In this document: positions 8,227 through 16,686 of the stretch, one piece after another
How positions within the stretch are numbered: position 1 is the stretch's first letter
Layout of the letters: each line of letters begins with the position of its first letter
Assembly (NCBI GenBank): GCA_028293565.1
Contig: JAQGON010000008.1
Coordinates: 1 to 35,015, forward strand
Direction: 5' to 3'
From: Verrucomicrobiota bacterium
GTDB lineage: Bacteria > Verrucomicrobiota > Verrucomicrobiia > Opitutales > Opitutaceae
Length of the DNA: 35,015 nucleotides
Notes under the pieces: generated by a model
What the model saw: only the letters and a program-made list of their open reading frames with translations
The model's database searches: none
What the model was told of the DNA's origin: nothing
Position numbers and translations under genes: made by a program

Positions 8227-11200
8227 TTAGAACTTGAGCGTGTTCGAGAACAGCCAGTTCCGCTTGGGAGCGAGAATCGGCGAACCGCTGCCGCCTTCGT
8301 TATAATCCTTGTCCGTGAGGTTATACACGGCGAAGGCACTCGTCAGCTTGTAGCCGAAGACTTCCCACGGATAGCTTACCCGCGCGTCAAACACGACGTA
8401 GTCGCCGGCCTGGTAGCCGCCCCGGAGGGGGTTCCAGTCAACATTGCGCGCCACGACCGCCTTGGACGAGTAACGCATGCCGAGACCGAAATCAGCACCA
8501 CGAGCCATGCCGTCTGTCAGGGTGTACTTCCCGAAGAAGTTGAACCGATATTCCGGCACGTTCTCCAGACGGCTGTTGTAGTAGATGTCGATGTCGCGCT
8601 TTTGCGCCGGAGTGAGGGCCGCATAGCGGGAATCGTCCGGCTTCGGACGCGTGAGGTCAACCAGGGTCTTCGCGGTCCACAGCCATGAGCCGTTGATGAC
8701 GGCCTGGAAGTTGCGGATCGGAGTCCAGATGACTTCAGCCTCGGTGCCCTCGACCCGGTTGGTCAGGTCGGTGGAGCGCCAGCGGAAGTTCACGGCGTTG
8801 TAGCCGCGGGAACCCGGAGCAAACAAGGTAGTGCTCAAGTTGAAGGGTTCCTGCAGGTTGCTCTGCTTCTGGGCGTCATCGAGTTTTTGGTTCGAGCGCT
8901 CCCCGCGGAAGACCGAGAACGTTCCGACAATCTTGTCGTCAGGCGTCGAGATCTTCGCGCCGAATTCGATGTTCTTGCCGGTCTCGTTCTTGATCTGGGC
9001 GTAGGCGCCGCGGGCGACCATGATCGCCTTGGCTTGCGCGACCGAGGTCACGAGCGTGCCCATGTAGTTGAAGGAGCCCGGGTGGGAACCTTCACCGTAA
9101 TCGAGCGCACTCTGGTAAACGCTCAGTTCGTCACTGAGGCCGGGGCCGGGGAAGAAGCCGCCGACATTGCCCGAGTTGAACTTGAACGTCTTCGACCACG
9201 AGGTGTACACGTTGATCGACTTGGTGACCGCAAAGGACGCGCCCGCCATGGCGGAACGGCCTCGGAAATCATAAGGAATCGTCTGCTGGTAGGCCTTCGA
9301 GTTACCCCAGACATCTTCAGGATACTTGTTGGGGTTCTGCGGCATATCATTCGGATAGATATACCAGGGGAAGTTGTTCGACTGGTCCTGCCAGCGCTCA
9401 TAGCGCTTTTCCTCGCGGTAACCCGCCAGGAGGGTGAGGCGGTCATCGAACAACGAAGCCTGATAATTGGCGTACAAGCTCGACAGGGTCGGACGGTAGC
9501 CATCCTGGCCGTTCGCCATATCCTGCCAGTAGACGCTGATGTCGGGCTCGATTTCCGCTCCCGGGTCCCAGTTGTTGTAGATCTGGCGGACCGGCTTGAT
9601 GTTTCCAGCGCGATCGCGAATGACCTGATTCAGTGGCACGGCGCCGAAGTCGTACTTGCCGGGATTGACGACGTAATCCGGGTTGGCAACCGGGTTGCGC
9701 GCGCCGGGCAGGAATGCCCAGTTCACGTCGCTGGCGCCCGCATGACCCCAGTACTCCTGGCGCCAATCGGCCTTCTGTCCGCCGATGAGCAGCTTGCTCT
9801 TGATGCCCCAGATGTCGGCCTTGAAGACCAAGTCGAGGGAGGACGTCTTCGTCGTGCGAAGGTAGCCTGAGCCACCGGCGCTGAGTCCGACGTTCCAGTG
9901 CACGCCGTCGGCATAGGGTAACGTGTTCGCGCTGTTGCCGAAGTTATTGAAGTACTCCCCGGCGCGAACCCAGGCGGCGCGGCCGCTGAGCCATTCGAAC
10001 GGCGTGAATTCCAACGTGGCGGTCGCGGTCTTGATTTCGTTGTCCGTCCAGTCGCCGCGACTGTTGTAGTTGAAACTTTCGTCGTGAATGAAATTGCCGC
10101 TCTTGTCGGTGTAATAGCCACCGCGCTGAACGCTCGTGATCGAGGGCAAGTAGAGATCGTTGAGTGCGACGCGTTGGTTGTTCTTATACGTCGTGTAGCC
10201 GACCGTCGGCGTCGTGGTGGTATGGACCGCCACACTTTGAATTATGGTCGGAAACGTCGCCGCTTGCCCGGCCCCTCCGGCGTTGGCCGGAATTCCAGGA
10301 ATAGTGTTCCCGAGAATGTTGGTTTGGTAAACGACACCGGCGATCGAAACGGTATTGGCGTTGAACACCTGGCGGCCGGCGCCGCTGTTGACGATGTCGG
10401 TCACCGTGGCCGTCGAAGTGCCGTAGGCACCGGTCGTGGCCGCGGCTTTCCAGCCCGCAAAATCGCTGTAGATCCAGTCGTAATCGTTATAGGCGAAGCG
10501 CTCCTTCAAGTACTCGAAGTCGAAGTTCACCTTCACCTTGCCGTTGTCGAAAGGAACGAAGGTGAACGACGGCGTGACGTTGAAGTTCTTCTTGTATTCG
10601 AACCGGCGCTGGCCGGTCGTGTCTTCCCAGCCGCCGACAAAACGGAACGCGGCTTTCTTTGAAAGCACGGTGTTTTGGTCGAACTTCACCTTGTCGCCGC
10701 CATTGTCGTCGACCATGTAGGTGAAGAGCGTCGGGAGTTTGGCAAAGGTCGCGCGCTTCGTGATGAAGTTGATGACGCCGCCAGGATAGCCTTGGCCAAA
10801 GAACACCGAGGCCGGACCCTTGACGATTTCGACGCGTTCGACGTTGTCCAAGTTCCATGCGTTGTAACGCAGGAGACCGTCGCGCATGATATTGCTCACC
10901 TGGAAACCGCGCATCGTGAAGTTGCCTTGCGGAGTCTCGGTGTTCGCCGGAACGCGCATCACGAAACGACCGTCGCCCGAGGACGCTGACGAATAACGGA
11001 ACAGGTCGGTCAGGGACCGGGCGTTGGTGTCGTCAAGGAACTCGCGTGAAACGACCGAAATGTTCAGCGGTACTTTCTGAACCTCCATGCCGATCTTCGT
11101 CGCCGTCGCGGAATTGGTCTTGAGGTAGCCGAAGTCCTTGTCGTCGCGAACCTGGAACGGCGACAGCGTCTGCACGCCGACGTCGGTCCCGAGCGAACCG

Positions 11201-11442
11201 GCCGAGGCTGCGGTCGCATCCGTGGTCCGGGTGGTGGTGGTAGTCGTGGTGGCGGTCGCATCCGCAGTGCCCTCGAGCTGAGCGAGACGTCGGCGCAACG
11301 CCGCATTCTCCTCCTGTAGCTTTTGCACGTCGTCACTGCTTGCGGCTCGCAAATTCGGAGCCGAAACAGCAACCAACGCGGCCAAACAGGCGACCAGATA
11401 CTTGCTGGGCCTGTGCATTGGATAGCTGATTTCTGATTTCAT
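8227..11442 (-). CDS. TonB-dependent outer-membrane receptor
   Basis: Large TonB-dependent transporter of about 1071 residues, expected to import glycan fragments across the outer membrane. A signal peptide (core YLVACLAALVAVSAP) is followed by a short predicted coiled coil, VQKLQEENAALRRRLAQLEG, and then a Thr-rich linker. The plug domain has LSPFQVRDDKDFGY as a possible TonB-box region and the hallmark VERVEIVKGPASVFFGQGYP. A long beta-barrel follows and ends in a C-terminal Phe (NTLKF) as barrel proteins do. The coiled coil before the plug is a feature I associate with Opitutaceae-type receptors. ATG at 11442 or 11418 are both possible, and neither has a Shine-Dalgarno. The gene lies downstream of lacI on the same strand and is the likely regulated target. 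No SusD, TonB or ExbBD gene is nearby. Confidence 0.93.
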   Translation of the reverse strand: MKSEISYPMHRPSKYLVACLAALVAVSAPNLRAASSDDVQKLQEENAALRRRLAQLEGTADATATTTTTTTRTTDATAASAGSLGTDVGVQTLSPFQVRDDKDFGYLKTNSATATKIGMEVQKVPLNISVVSREFLDDTNARSLTDLFRYSSASSGDGRFVMRVPANTETPQGNFTMRGFQVSNIMRDGLLRYNAWNLDNVERVEIVKGPASVFFGQGYPGGVINFITKRATFAKLPTLFTYMVDDNGGDKVKFDQNTVLSKKAAFRFVGGWEDTTGQRRFEYKKNFNVTPSFTFVPFDNGKVKVNFDFEYLKERFAYNDYDWIYSDFAGWKAAATTGAYGTSTATVTDIVNSGAGRQVFNANTVSIAGVVYQTNILGNTIPGIPANAGGAGQAATFPTIIQSVAVHTTTTPTVGYTTYKNNQRVALNDLYLPSITSVQRGGYYTDKSGNFIHDESFNYNSRGDWTDNEIKTATATLEFTPFEWLSGRAAWVRAGEYFNNFGNSANTLPYADGVHWNVGLSAGGSGYLRTTKTSSLDLVFKADIWGIKSKLLIGGQKADWRQEYWGHAGASDVNWAFLPGARNPVANPDYVVNPGKYDFGAVPLNQVIRDRAGNIKPVRQIYNNWDPGAEIEPDISVYWQDMANGQDGYRPTLSSLYANYQASLFDDRLTLLAGYREEKRYERWQDQSNNFPWYIYPNDMPQNPNKYPEDVWGNSKAYQQTIPYDFRGRSAMAGASFAVTKSINVYTSWSKTFKFNSGNVGGFFPGPGLSDELSVYQSALDYGEGSHPGSFNYMGTLVTSVAQAKAIMVARGAYAQIKNETGKNIEFGAKISTPDDKIVGTFSVFRGERSNQKLDDAQKQSNLQEPFNLSTTLFAPGSRGYNAVNFRWRSTDLTNRVEGTEAEVIWTPIRNFQAVINGSWLWTAKTLVDLTRPKPDDSRYAALTPAQKRDIDIYYNSRLENVPEYRFNFFGKYTLTDGMARGADFGLGMRYSSKAVVARNVDWNPLRGGYQAGDYVVFDARVSYPWEVFGYKLTSAFAVYNLTDKDYNEGGSGSPILAPKRNWLFSNTLKF

Positions 11443-11626
11443 TCTTATGGGGGTGGTTTGTAGTTTCCGGTTTTGAATCCGCTCGCGCGGACTCAAGAAT
11501 CGGGAAAGGGGGAGGGGTAAAGAACGCGCTCCGCGCGGGGGAGCGGGAACCGTGGGGGGCAGGCAGGCCTAGAAAAGAGGGCGGGGGGACTTTGGCAAGA
11601 GAGTCTTTGCAGCTATTCTTGAATGA
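11443..11626. promoter_or_regulatory. Leader region between lacI and the TonB-receptor gene
   Basis: This 184-base gap separates two minus-strand genes and should hold the receptor promoter. It contains G-rich runs and GC-rich short hairpins, for example CGCTCC / GGAGCG near 11527-11545. An imperfect direct repeat of ACTTTGGC and TCTTTGC lies near 11590-11610. No copy of the TTTCAGAA/TTCTGAAA palindrome found before lacI is present, and I could not place a promoter with confidence. Confidence 0.35.
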
Positions 11627-12667
11627 TCACACGATCAATTGCTTCGCCGGCGTCATCGTGACCAGCGTTGGCGCGACCGTAATTCCGATCCGACCGATCG
11701 CTTGGGGGTTTTCAACCCGCCAAACCAGGTGGTCCACGACTTTGCGCACCAACGTTGGCAAGTTGATGTCGAGAGCGGCGGGGAGATGATCCAGATTATG
11801 GTAGATGACCGGATTATAATTTCCCAGGACGGCTTCGAAATCGCGCTCCGATTTGAGTCCGGCTTGACGGAGCGCGCGAAACAGCGAGCCGCAGAAGTGA
11901 TCCACTGGCATGTAGAGTCCCGTCGGCCGCGGCGTCGACTGCATCAGGCGGCGCACCAAGGTGTCGCTCTCCTCGTGGAGCGGGGTGATTTCGAGAAAAC
12001 TGGTTCCAGGACGCGTCTTGCCCAAAATATTGTGCACGGTCAGCCCAAGCTCCTTCGCGCGCTCGCCGAATGCCTTCACCCGCCAGGCGACGGCGCTGTA
12101 CCCGGGATCTGTCGAAATGACCGCAAGAGTCTTGTGCCCCTTTGAATGAAGATAGTCGACGGCGAGGCGGCCATTAAGGTCGTTGTCGGGCTCGACGTAG
12201 TCGCCGGCGAAAGTCGACGTGCGGCGCGTCATGAACCAAACGTGGGGCATTTCCCCTAATTTCTGAAGGCACGCAGGGGAGGGCTCCATTCCTTGAATGA
12301 CGACTCCATCGACCTGCCGCTCGGCCAGCATCCGCGGCAAGTCGTCCGGCGTGTCGGAGAAAAGCACGCTCAATTCAATGCGCTGGCGTTCGTTCGCCGG
12401 CTGGATCTGAAGCAGGTGGTCCTGGAACCAGTTTGTGCTGGAAGTCTTTTTCGCGCCGACAAACCAGACCGCGATCTTCTTCGGAGCGGCGAGACGGGAC
12501 TTCGGTCCGCGCCGCCGATGGAGCGGCGTGGGAGTATAATTCACCGCCGTCATCACCGCCTGGACGCGGGCGAGCCGGTCCGGAGCGACCAGATGTGGCT
12601 GATTAATTACGCGGGAGACCGTGGCCGGGGAGACTTTGGCCCGGTGGGCAATATCGGCAATGAGCAT
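11627..12667 (-). CDS. LacI-family transcriptional regulator
   Basis: DNA-binding repressor of 346 residues from the ATG at 12667. The N-terminal helix-turn-helix (about 1-46) has DIAHRAKVSPATVSRVINQ, the classic LacI recognition-helix pattern, and an RLARVQAVMTAVNYTPTPLH hinge region. A periplasmic-binding-like effector domain follows (from about 65), with FSDTPDDLPRMLAERQVDGV and DYLHSKGHKTLAVISTD. Its ligand is presumably a sugar released by the neighbouring glycosidases. It lies between the isomerase-like gene and the TonB-receptor gene on the same strand. A TTG codon further upstream would extend it by 12 residues but is less likely. A near-perfect palindrome overlaps its leader, suggesting autoregulation. 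Confidence 0.92.
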   Translation of the reverse strand: MLIADIAHRAKVSPATVSRVINQPHLVAPDRLARVQAVMTAVNYTPTPLHRRRGPKSRLAAPKKIAVWFVGAKKTSSTNWFQDHLLQIQPANERQRIELSVLFSDTPDDLPRMLAERQVDGVVIQGMEPSPACLQKLGEMPHVWFMTRRTSTFAGDYVEPDNDLNGRLAVDYLHSKGHKTLAVISTDPGYSAVAWRVKAFGERAKELGLTVHNILGKTRPGTSFLEITPLHEESDTLVRRLMQSTPRPTGLYMPVDHFCGSLFRALRQAGLKSERDFEAVLGNYNPVIYHNLDHLPAALDINLPTLVRKVVDHLVWRVENPQAIGRIGITVAPTLVTMTPAKQLIV

Positions 12668-12689
12668 TGGCTGGGGGTGGGCCGTGAAC

Positions 12690-12712
12690 GTTTCAGAAAA
12701 CAATTCTGAAAC
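12690..12712. promoter_or_regulatory. Palindromic candidate operator upstream of lacI
   Basis: A perfect nine-base inverted repeat GTTTCAGAA / TTCTGAAAC is separated by five bases (AACAA) and centred at 12701, 34 bases before the lacI ATG. It is AT-richer than its surroundings. Size and position suit a dimeric regulator such as the LacI protein encoded just downstream. LacI sites often have a central CG; this one lacks it, so another regulator or an RNA hairpin is possible. Confidence 0.5.
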
Positions 12713-12772
12713 TCAGCTGTCCCCGTCAAGCAGTTTCCGGCCGGCTGACCGGCGCGTCGCGCCCGTCCTGCG

Positions 12773-13648
12773 TCAGGTGGATGATTGTTTCGCGGCGCGG
12801 CGAAGGGCGCGTTTCCAAGCTCCTGCGTATTCCTGTCGCGCCCGGATGGCATCGGGCCAGGGCGGCGGGTTGGTGCTCACGTGATAGCCGTGGCTGCAGC
12901 CGAGTTCGGGGCAGGTCCAGAGTTCGCCGCGCGGCTCGGGGCCTTGGAGCCAGAGAGTGAAAAGGTCTTCCACGAAAGCCAGGTAGTCCTCGAATTCCGG
13001 CGTCAGCCGGCCGCGGCCATTCGTCACCGGGATCTGGCAATGCTGGCTGTTGAACGGACGCAGGTGAAACAGATTGGACCGCTGGATCAGCTTCGGCCAG
13101 GCGAGAAGCCGCGCCGAATAGGAAGAGGGCAGCACGTGTTTGGAAACGGCGAAGTGCGAATGATCCCACGTCACCGGCATCAGCCGTCCCGTGGCGCGGC
13201 GGAACCGCCGGGCGATCTCCTCGAATTTCTCGGGCGTCTCCGTCGAGGTGTCGCGATGCGTCTCGATGTGCACGCCGACGCCGAGTTCGTCGGACATCCG
13301 GATCAGCTTGACGGCGAGTTTCGCCGCGACGGCCGGCGGGGTGTCATGATCCAGAAGCTGCACATTCATGTAGTGCACCCCCAGATCCCGCTGGAGAATG
13401 ATCTGCTTTCGGGCGGACGCCACGTTCGAGCCGTCAAATCCGCCCATCATGACCAGCCCGAGTTTCCGCGCGATCGCCCCGATCTCCGGATTGATCACCG
13501 CCGCGATTCCATCGAAGCCGGCCTCCTTGATCGCCTTCATTTTCCGCGCCAGCGGCCACTCGTTCCGGGCCGTGGGATAACGCATCATCGACCAAGGCGT
13601 CGCACATTGGATCAAACGCGGGGTGGGAAGATTCTTGCGGGGCTTCAT
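12773..13648 (-). CDS. Sugar-phosphate isomerase/epimerase-like TIM barrel
   Basis: Predicted cytosolic xylose-isomerase-like (AP endonuclease 2 superfamily) protein of 291 residues. The barrel strands carry the metal-ligand pattern of the family: GVGVHIETHRD with Glu, then VTWDHSHFAVSKH with Asp and His. FHLRPFNSQHCQI follows, and a late acidic stretch PEFEDYLAFVEDLF. An N-terminal ARKMKAIKEAGFDGIAAV is also typical of strand 1. The C-terminus has a Cys-rich loop, WTCPELGCSHGYHV. The product is presumed to isomerise or epimerise a sugar released by this locus. ATG at 13648 was chosen; an ATG at 13699 preceded by GAGAGAGG is an alternative start that would add 17 residues. It precedes lacI by 105 bases. 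Confidence 0.78.
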   Translation of the reverse strand: MKPRKNLPTPRLIQCATPWSMMRYPTARNEWPLARKMKAIKEAGFDGIAAVINPEIGAIARKLGLVMMGGFDGSNVASARKQIILQRDLGVHYMNVQLLDHDTPPAVAAKLAVKLIRMSDELGVGVHIETHRDTSTETPEKFEEIARRFRRATGRLMPVTWDHSHFAVSKHVLPSSYSARLLAWPKLIQRSNLFHLRPFNSQHCQIPVTNGRGRLTPEFEDYLAFVEDLFTLWLQGPEPRGELWTCPELGCSHGYHVSTNPPPWPDAIRARQEYAGAWKRALRRAAKQSST

Positions 13649-13736
13649 ATGAAAATTCAGGGAAAATGCTGATTGAAATGCTGAATAAAGCAGTTCCATG
13701 CTGGGACCTCTCTCCTCGGGAGACAACCCCTTAAAT
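13649..13736. promoter_or_regulatory. Divergent promoter region, isomerase / catabolic operon
   Basis: This 88-base, AT-richer spacer separates the minus-strand isomerase gene from the plus-strand operon. It contains two direct copies of AAATGCTGA (13664-13672 and 13676-13684) and a flanking inverted ATTCAG (13655-13660) / CTGAAT (13681-13686). The CTGAA half-site also occurs in the palindrome before lacI. TTGAAA at 13673-13678 could be a plus-strand -35, but the matching -10 is poor. Confidence 0.45.
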
Positions 13737-15665
13737 ATGCTTCTGAATCCGGTAAAGCGCCGCAGCATCATGGTTTTGATGACGCTGTTGATGGGGGTGC
13801 AGGGCACTCTCGCAGGGGCGGAGGCGGGAAGGTTATCCGACGCCGAGATTGCCCGCCGTTTTCAGGATCGGCGGCGCGAGGTCCTCGACAGTTCGGTTGC
13901 AGCCGTCAATGCCGCCGATCTGGCGAAGGGCGGCTATTTCGATGTCGCGGCATGCCTGCAGCGCGGCGAACGCGTGGATGCGGCGCTGGCCCGGTTTGCC
14001 AAAATCACGGCGCCCATGCCGACCGAGAACATGTTTTGGATGTTCCCGATGGTCTCGGTCATGATGGCGGGCGACCGGAATCTCGATGCGCGGGCGCGGG
14101 CGCGGATCGCAGAGTTGTGGCGGACCTACTGGCCGAGCCGCGGCGACACCGAGAACCACTGGGCGATGTATTATTCCACGCTCTACCTGGCCGCGCAGTC
14201 CTATCCCGGCGCCGGGCCGGAGAAGTGGTTCAACGGAAAATCCTCGGCGGAGAACATGGCGGAGGCGCGGAGTTACCTCGAGCACTGGATCTCGATCACG
14301 ACCTCGATCGGGCAGGGGGAATATGATTCTCCCAACTACCTCGAGGAATACGTCGTCGCGCTGTGCCTGCTTTCCGGCTGGGCCGACGATCCCGGGCTGA
14401 AGCACCGGGCGCACATGCTCCTTGATTATATGATCTACGACTATGCCGTGGAATCGCTGGAAGGTTATTACGGCGGGGCCCACAGCCGGGTTTATCCGAA
14501 GCAGATCATCGCGCCCGGACAGACGCCGGCGATGGCGCTCGGATGGCTCCTCTTCGGTTTTGGCGAACGGCAGGCCAACGGCACCGTGCAGCTGCTGGCG
14601 CTGAGCGGCTATGCTCCGCCGCCGATCCTGGAACGCATCGCGCGCGATCGCGATCGTCCCTATGTCGAGCGCGAGCTGAAACGAACGCGGTGGCGGATGC
14701 GCAACGCCGGCCCGGAGTCCATCGCGATCGGCGACAAGCGCACCGTGCCGGTATATAAATACAGCTATGTCGACCACGATTTCATCCTCGGCTCGACGCA
14801 GGGAGGATTGCTTCAGCCGATCCAGCAGCAGACCTGGAGCCTGATCTGGCGGACCGGCCTTCCGGCGACCAAGGCGGCGAATACTTTCTTTGGACTCCAG
14901 CCGTATTCCTCGCCGGTGGAGGGCACGATGTACTTCGGCGGGGACTGGGACACGCTCACCGACATGATCGCACGCTCCAAGCGGGATTACGACACGCCGG
15001 ACAAGCTTCCCGGCGGCTCCCCCTTCGAGCAGGTTTTTCAGCAGGGCGCGGCGCTCGTGGCGCTGTATGATATTCCCGAGGGGACGCGTTTCCCGCTCGT
15101 GACGGTTTTCTTTTCGCGGGATTTGAATAACACCGACGAGGATGCATCGGGCTGGATCTTCGCCCAGGGCGGACCGGCCTACCTGGCTTACCGTCCATTC
15201 GCAGCGGGCGAATGGAAACCCAATGACTGGACGGGATTGTTCCGATCCGGCGACGCGGGCTGGGTGGGCCCGGGTTTTTCGGAATGGGGCACGGGACACC
15301 GCTGCTATGTCAGCGGCGCCCTGCGGAACGGTTACGTCGTCCAGGTCGCGCCCGCGCGGAATTTTCCCTCCTACGAGGCGTTCAAGTCGGCGGTGCGGGC
15401 CCTGCCTTTGAAATTCGCGACGAGTCCTGCGCCCGAAGCGACGTTCACCACGCTGGACGGCACGGTGCTGCACGTGAAATACGGCGCGCCTCCGCAGGTG
15501 AACAAACGGCCGGTCGATTTTTCCGCATGGCCGCTTTTCGAAAGTCCCTTCGGCCACGCGAAGCGCGGCAGCCACCAGCTTGAAATCGTGCACCGCGGAG
15601 AGCGCCTGCTCCTCGATTTCCAGCGCAACGCGAGCGAGCAATCGGCGCTCCCGGCCCAGCCATGA
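13737..15665 (+). CDS. Secreted toroid-like protein A, uncharacterised (candidate polysaccharide lyase/hydrolase)
   Basis: Exported 642-residue protein of unknown function. The signal peptide is basic KRR, core IMVLMTLLMGVQGTLA, cleavage near AGA. The first about 330 residues are helix-rich and resemble an alpha/alpha toroid, with conserved blocks RGDTENHWAMYY (135-146), NGKSSAEN and HWISITTSIGQGEYDSPNYL. The second half is beta-rich with repeated aromatic strands, including SGWIFAQGGPAYLAYRPF. This two-domain layout resembles heparinase/alginate-lyase-type enzymes, but I recognise no named CAZy family. A paralogue lies at 24246-26156 and shares these blocks. The stop overlaps the next start by ATGA. 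A TTG or ATG nearer the signal core (13770) is an alternative start. Confidence 0.8.
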   Translation: MLLNPVKRRSIMVLMTLLMGVQGTLAGAEAGRLSDAEIARRFQDRRREVLDSSVAAVNAADLAKGGYFDVAACLQRGERVDAALARFAKITAPMPTENMFWMFPMVSVMMAGDRNLDARARARIAELWRTYWPSRGDTENHWAMYYSTLYLAAQSYPGAGPEKWFNGKSSAENMAEARSYLEHWISITTSIGQGEYDSPNYLEEYVVALCLLSGWADDPGLKHRAHMLLDYMIYDYAVESLEGYYGGAHSRVYPKQIIAPGQTPAMALGWLLFGFGERQANGTVQLLALSGYAPPPILERIARDRDRPYVERELKRTRWRMRNAGPESIAIGDKRTVPVYKYSYVDHDFILGSTQGGLLQPIQQQTWSLIWRTGLPATKAANTFFGLQPYSSPVEGTMYFGGDWDTLTDMIARSKRDYDTPDKLPGGSPFEQVFQQGAALVALYDIPEGTRFPLVTVFFSRDLNNTDEDASGWIFAQGGPAYLAYRPFAAGEWKPNDWTGLFRSGDAGWVGPGFSEWGTGHRCYVSGALRNGYVVQVAPARNFPSYEAFKSAVRALPLKFATSPAPEATFTTLDGTVLHVKYGAPPQVNKRPVDFSAWPLFESPFGHAKRGSHQLEIVHRGERLLLDFQRNASEQSALPAQP

Positions 15666-16663
15666 TCCGGCGTCTTTCCTTTTTTCTCCTGCTCGCCGCC
15701 GGCCTCCGCGCGGCTCCGGAGCCGGTTTCGACCCATCGCTTTTACGCCGCGGTGGGGATGACCAAGGCGCAGAAAAACACTTCCACGCCGCTCGATTCCG
15801 GGATCTACCTGCGGGGGGAGGATGGCAAGTGGACGCTTTTCGGCCCGCGAATTCTCGGCGTGACCAGCCTGGCAATGAGTCCCGCAGACTCCCAGGTCTT
15901 GCTGCTCGCGAGCGCCGACGGCATCGTGCGCACGAACGATGGCGGAAAGTCGTGGCGGAAAGTCACGGGCTGGGAGGTCGCCGACGTCCGCAGCATCGTC
16001 TTTGACCCGCGCGATCCGCGAAAGGTCTATGCGGCGACGACGTGGGGTCCGCTGCGGTCCGAGGATGGCGGCGACACTTGGGCGCTGGCGGAAAAGGGTC
16101 TGACCAAGCTTTATTGCCAGACGATCGTCGCGGACACCGCGCGTCCGGGCCGGGTTCTGCTCGGCACGGAGGACGGCGTCTATCTGTCGACCAACCGCGC
16201 GGCTTCCTGGCGCCGGGCTCGTTTCCCGACGGCATCGGTGCTTCGACTCGCGCAGAGCGCGGCTGATCCGAAGCTGGTGGCCGCGGTCACGCAAGGACAC
16301 GGGGCATGGCTTTCGCGGGACGCCGGGCGATCATGGAGCGCGACGGATTTGTCGACGGCCACGGCAAACCTTTATGCCCTCGCGCTCTCGCCGCACGATG
16401 CGGCGCAGATGGCGATTGGCGGGTGGGGCGCGGGCGTGCGCGTTTCGGCCGACGGTGGACAGAACTGGAGCGACCGGACCGCGGGGCTGCCTGCACGAAA
16501 CATCTTCGTCCTCGCGTTCGACCCGGACGCGAAGGGCCGCCTCTGGGCGTCCACTTTCGAGGAGGGGACATTCTATTCCGACGACCTTGGCGCGACGTGG
16601 CACGACGGCGGCCTCTATGGCGCCTACGCGTCGGATTTCGTTTTCCTTCCCGCGAGGCGCTGA
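15662..16663 (+). CDS. Secreted six-Asp-box beta-propeller protein A (BNR/sialidase-like)
   Basis: Exported beta-propeller of 333 residues with a short signal peptide (LSFFLLLAAGLRAAPE). Six Asp-box motifs of the SxDxGxxW type are spaced 37-48 residues apart: 91-98 (TNDGGKSW), 133-140, 176-183 (degenerate STNRAASW), 218-225, 262-269 and 306-313. This is the VPS10/YCF48/sialidase-like fold. No sialidase catalytic triad is evident, so a binding or scaffold role, or a glycan-lyase accessory role, is as likely as hydrolysis. Its start overlaps the toroid-protein stop (ATGA), so the two should be made together. The second propeller (23214) also has six boxes and stands beside the second toroid protein. 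Confidence 0.85.
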   Translation: MIRRLSFFLLLAAGLRAAPEPVSTHRFYAAVGMTKAQKNTSTPLDSGIYLRGEDGKWTLFGPRILGVTSLAMSPADSQVLLLASADGIVRTNDGGKSWRKVTGWEVADVRSIVFDPRDPRKVYAATTWGPLRSEDGGDTWALAEKGLTKLYCQTIVADTARPGRVLLGTEDGVYLSTNRAASWRRARFPTASVLRLAQSAADPKLVAAVTQGHGAWLSRDAGRSWSATDLSTATANLYALALSPHDAAQMAIGGWGAGVRVSADGGQNWSDRTAGLPARNIFVLAFDPDAKGRLWASTFEEGTFYSDDLGATWHDGGLYGAYASDFVFLPARR

Positions 16664-16686
16664 GCGCGTCCCCGAATTTTTTTCCC

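Noticed and set aside
12668-12703. TTG start upstream of the LacI regulator
   Set aside because: The ATG at 12667 starts directly at the helix-turn-helix as in the family, and the TTG lies inside the palindrome.
13833-15875. A 680-codon minus-strand frame opposite toroid A
   Set aside because: It has Arg-rich low-complexity content with no domain. The plus-strand gene has a signal peptide and a conserved paralogue.
15662-16663. Propeller A as a true sialidase
   Set aside because: Asp boxes occur in many non-sialidase propellers. I saw no Arg triad or catalytic Tyr/Glu arrangement to support neuraminidase activity.
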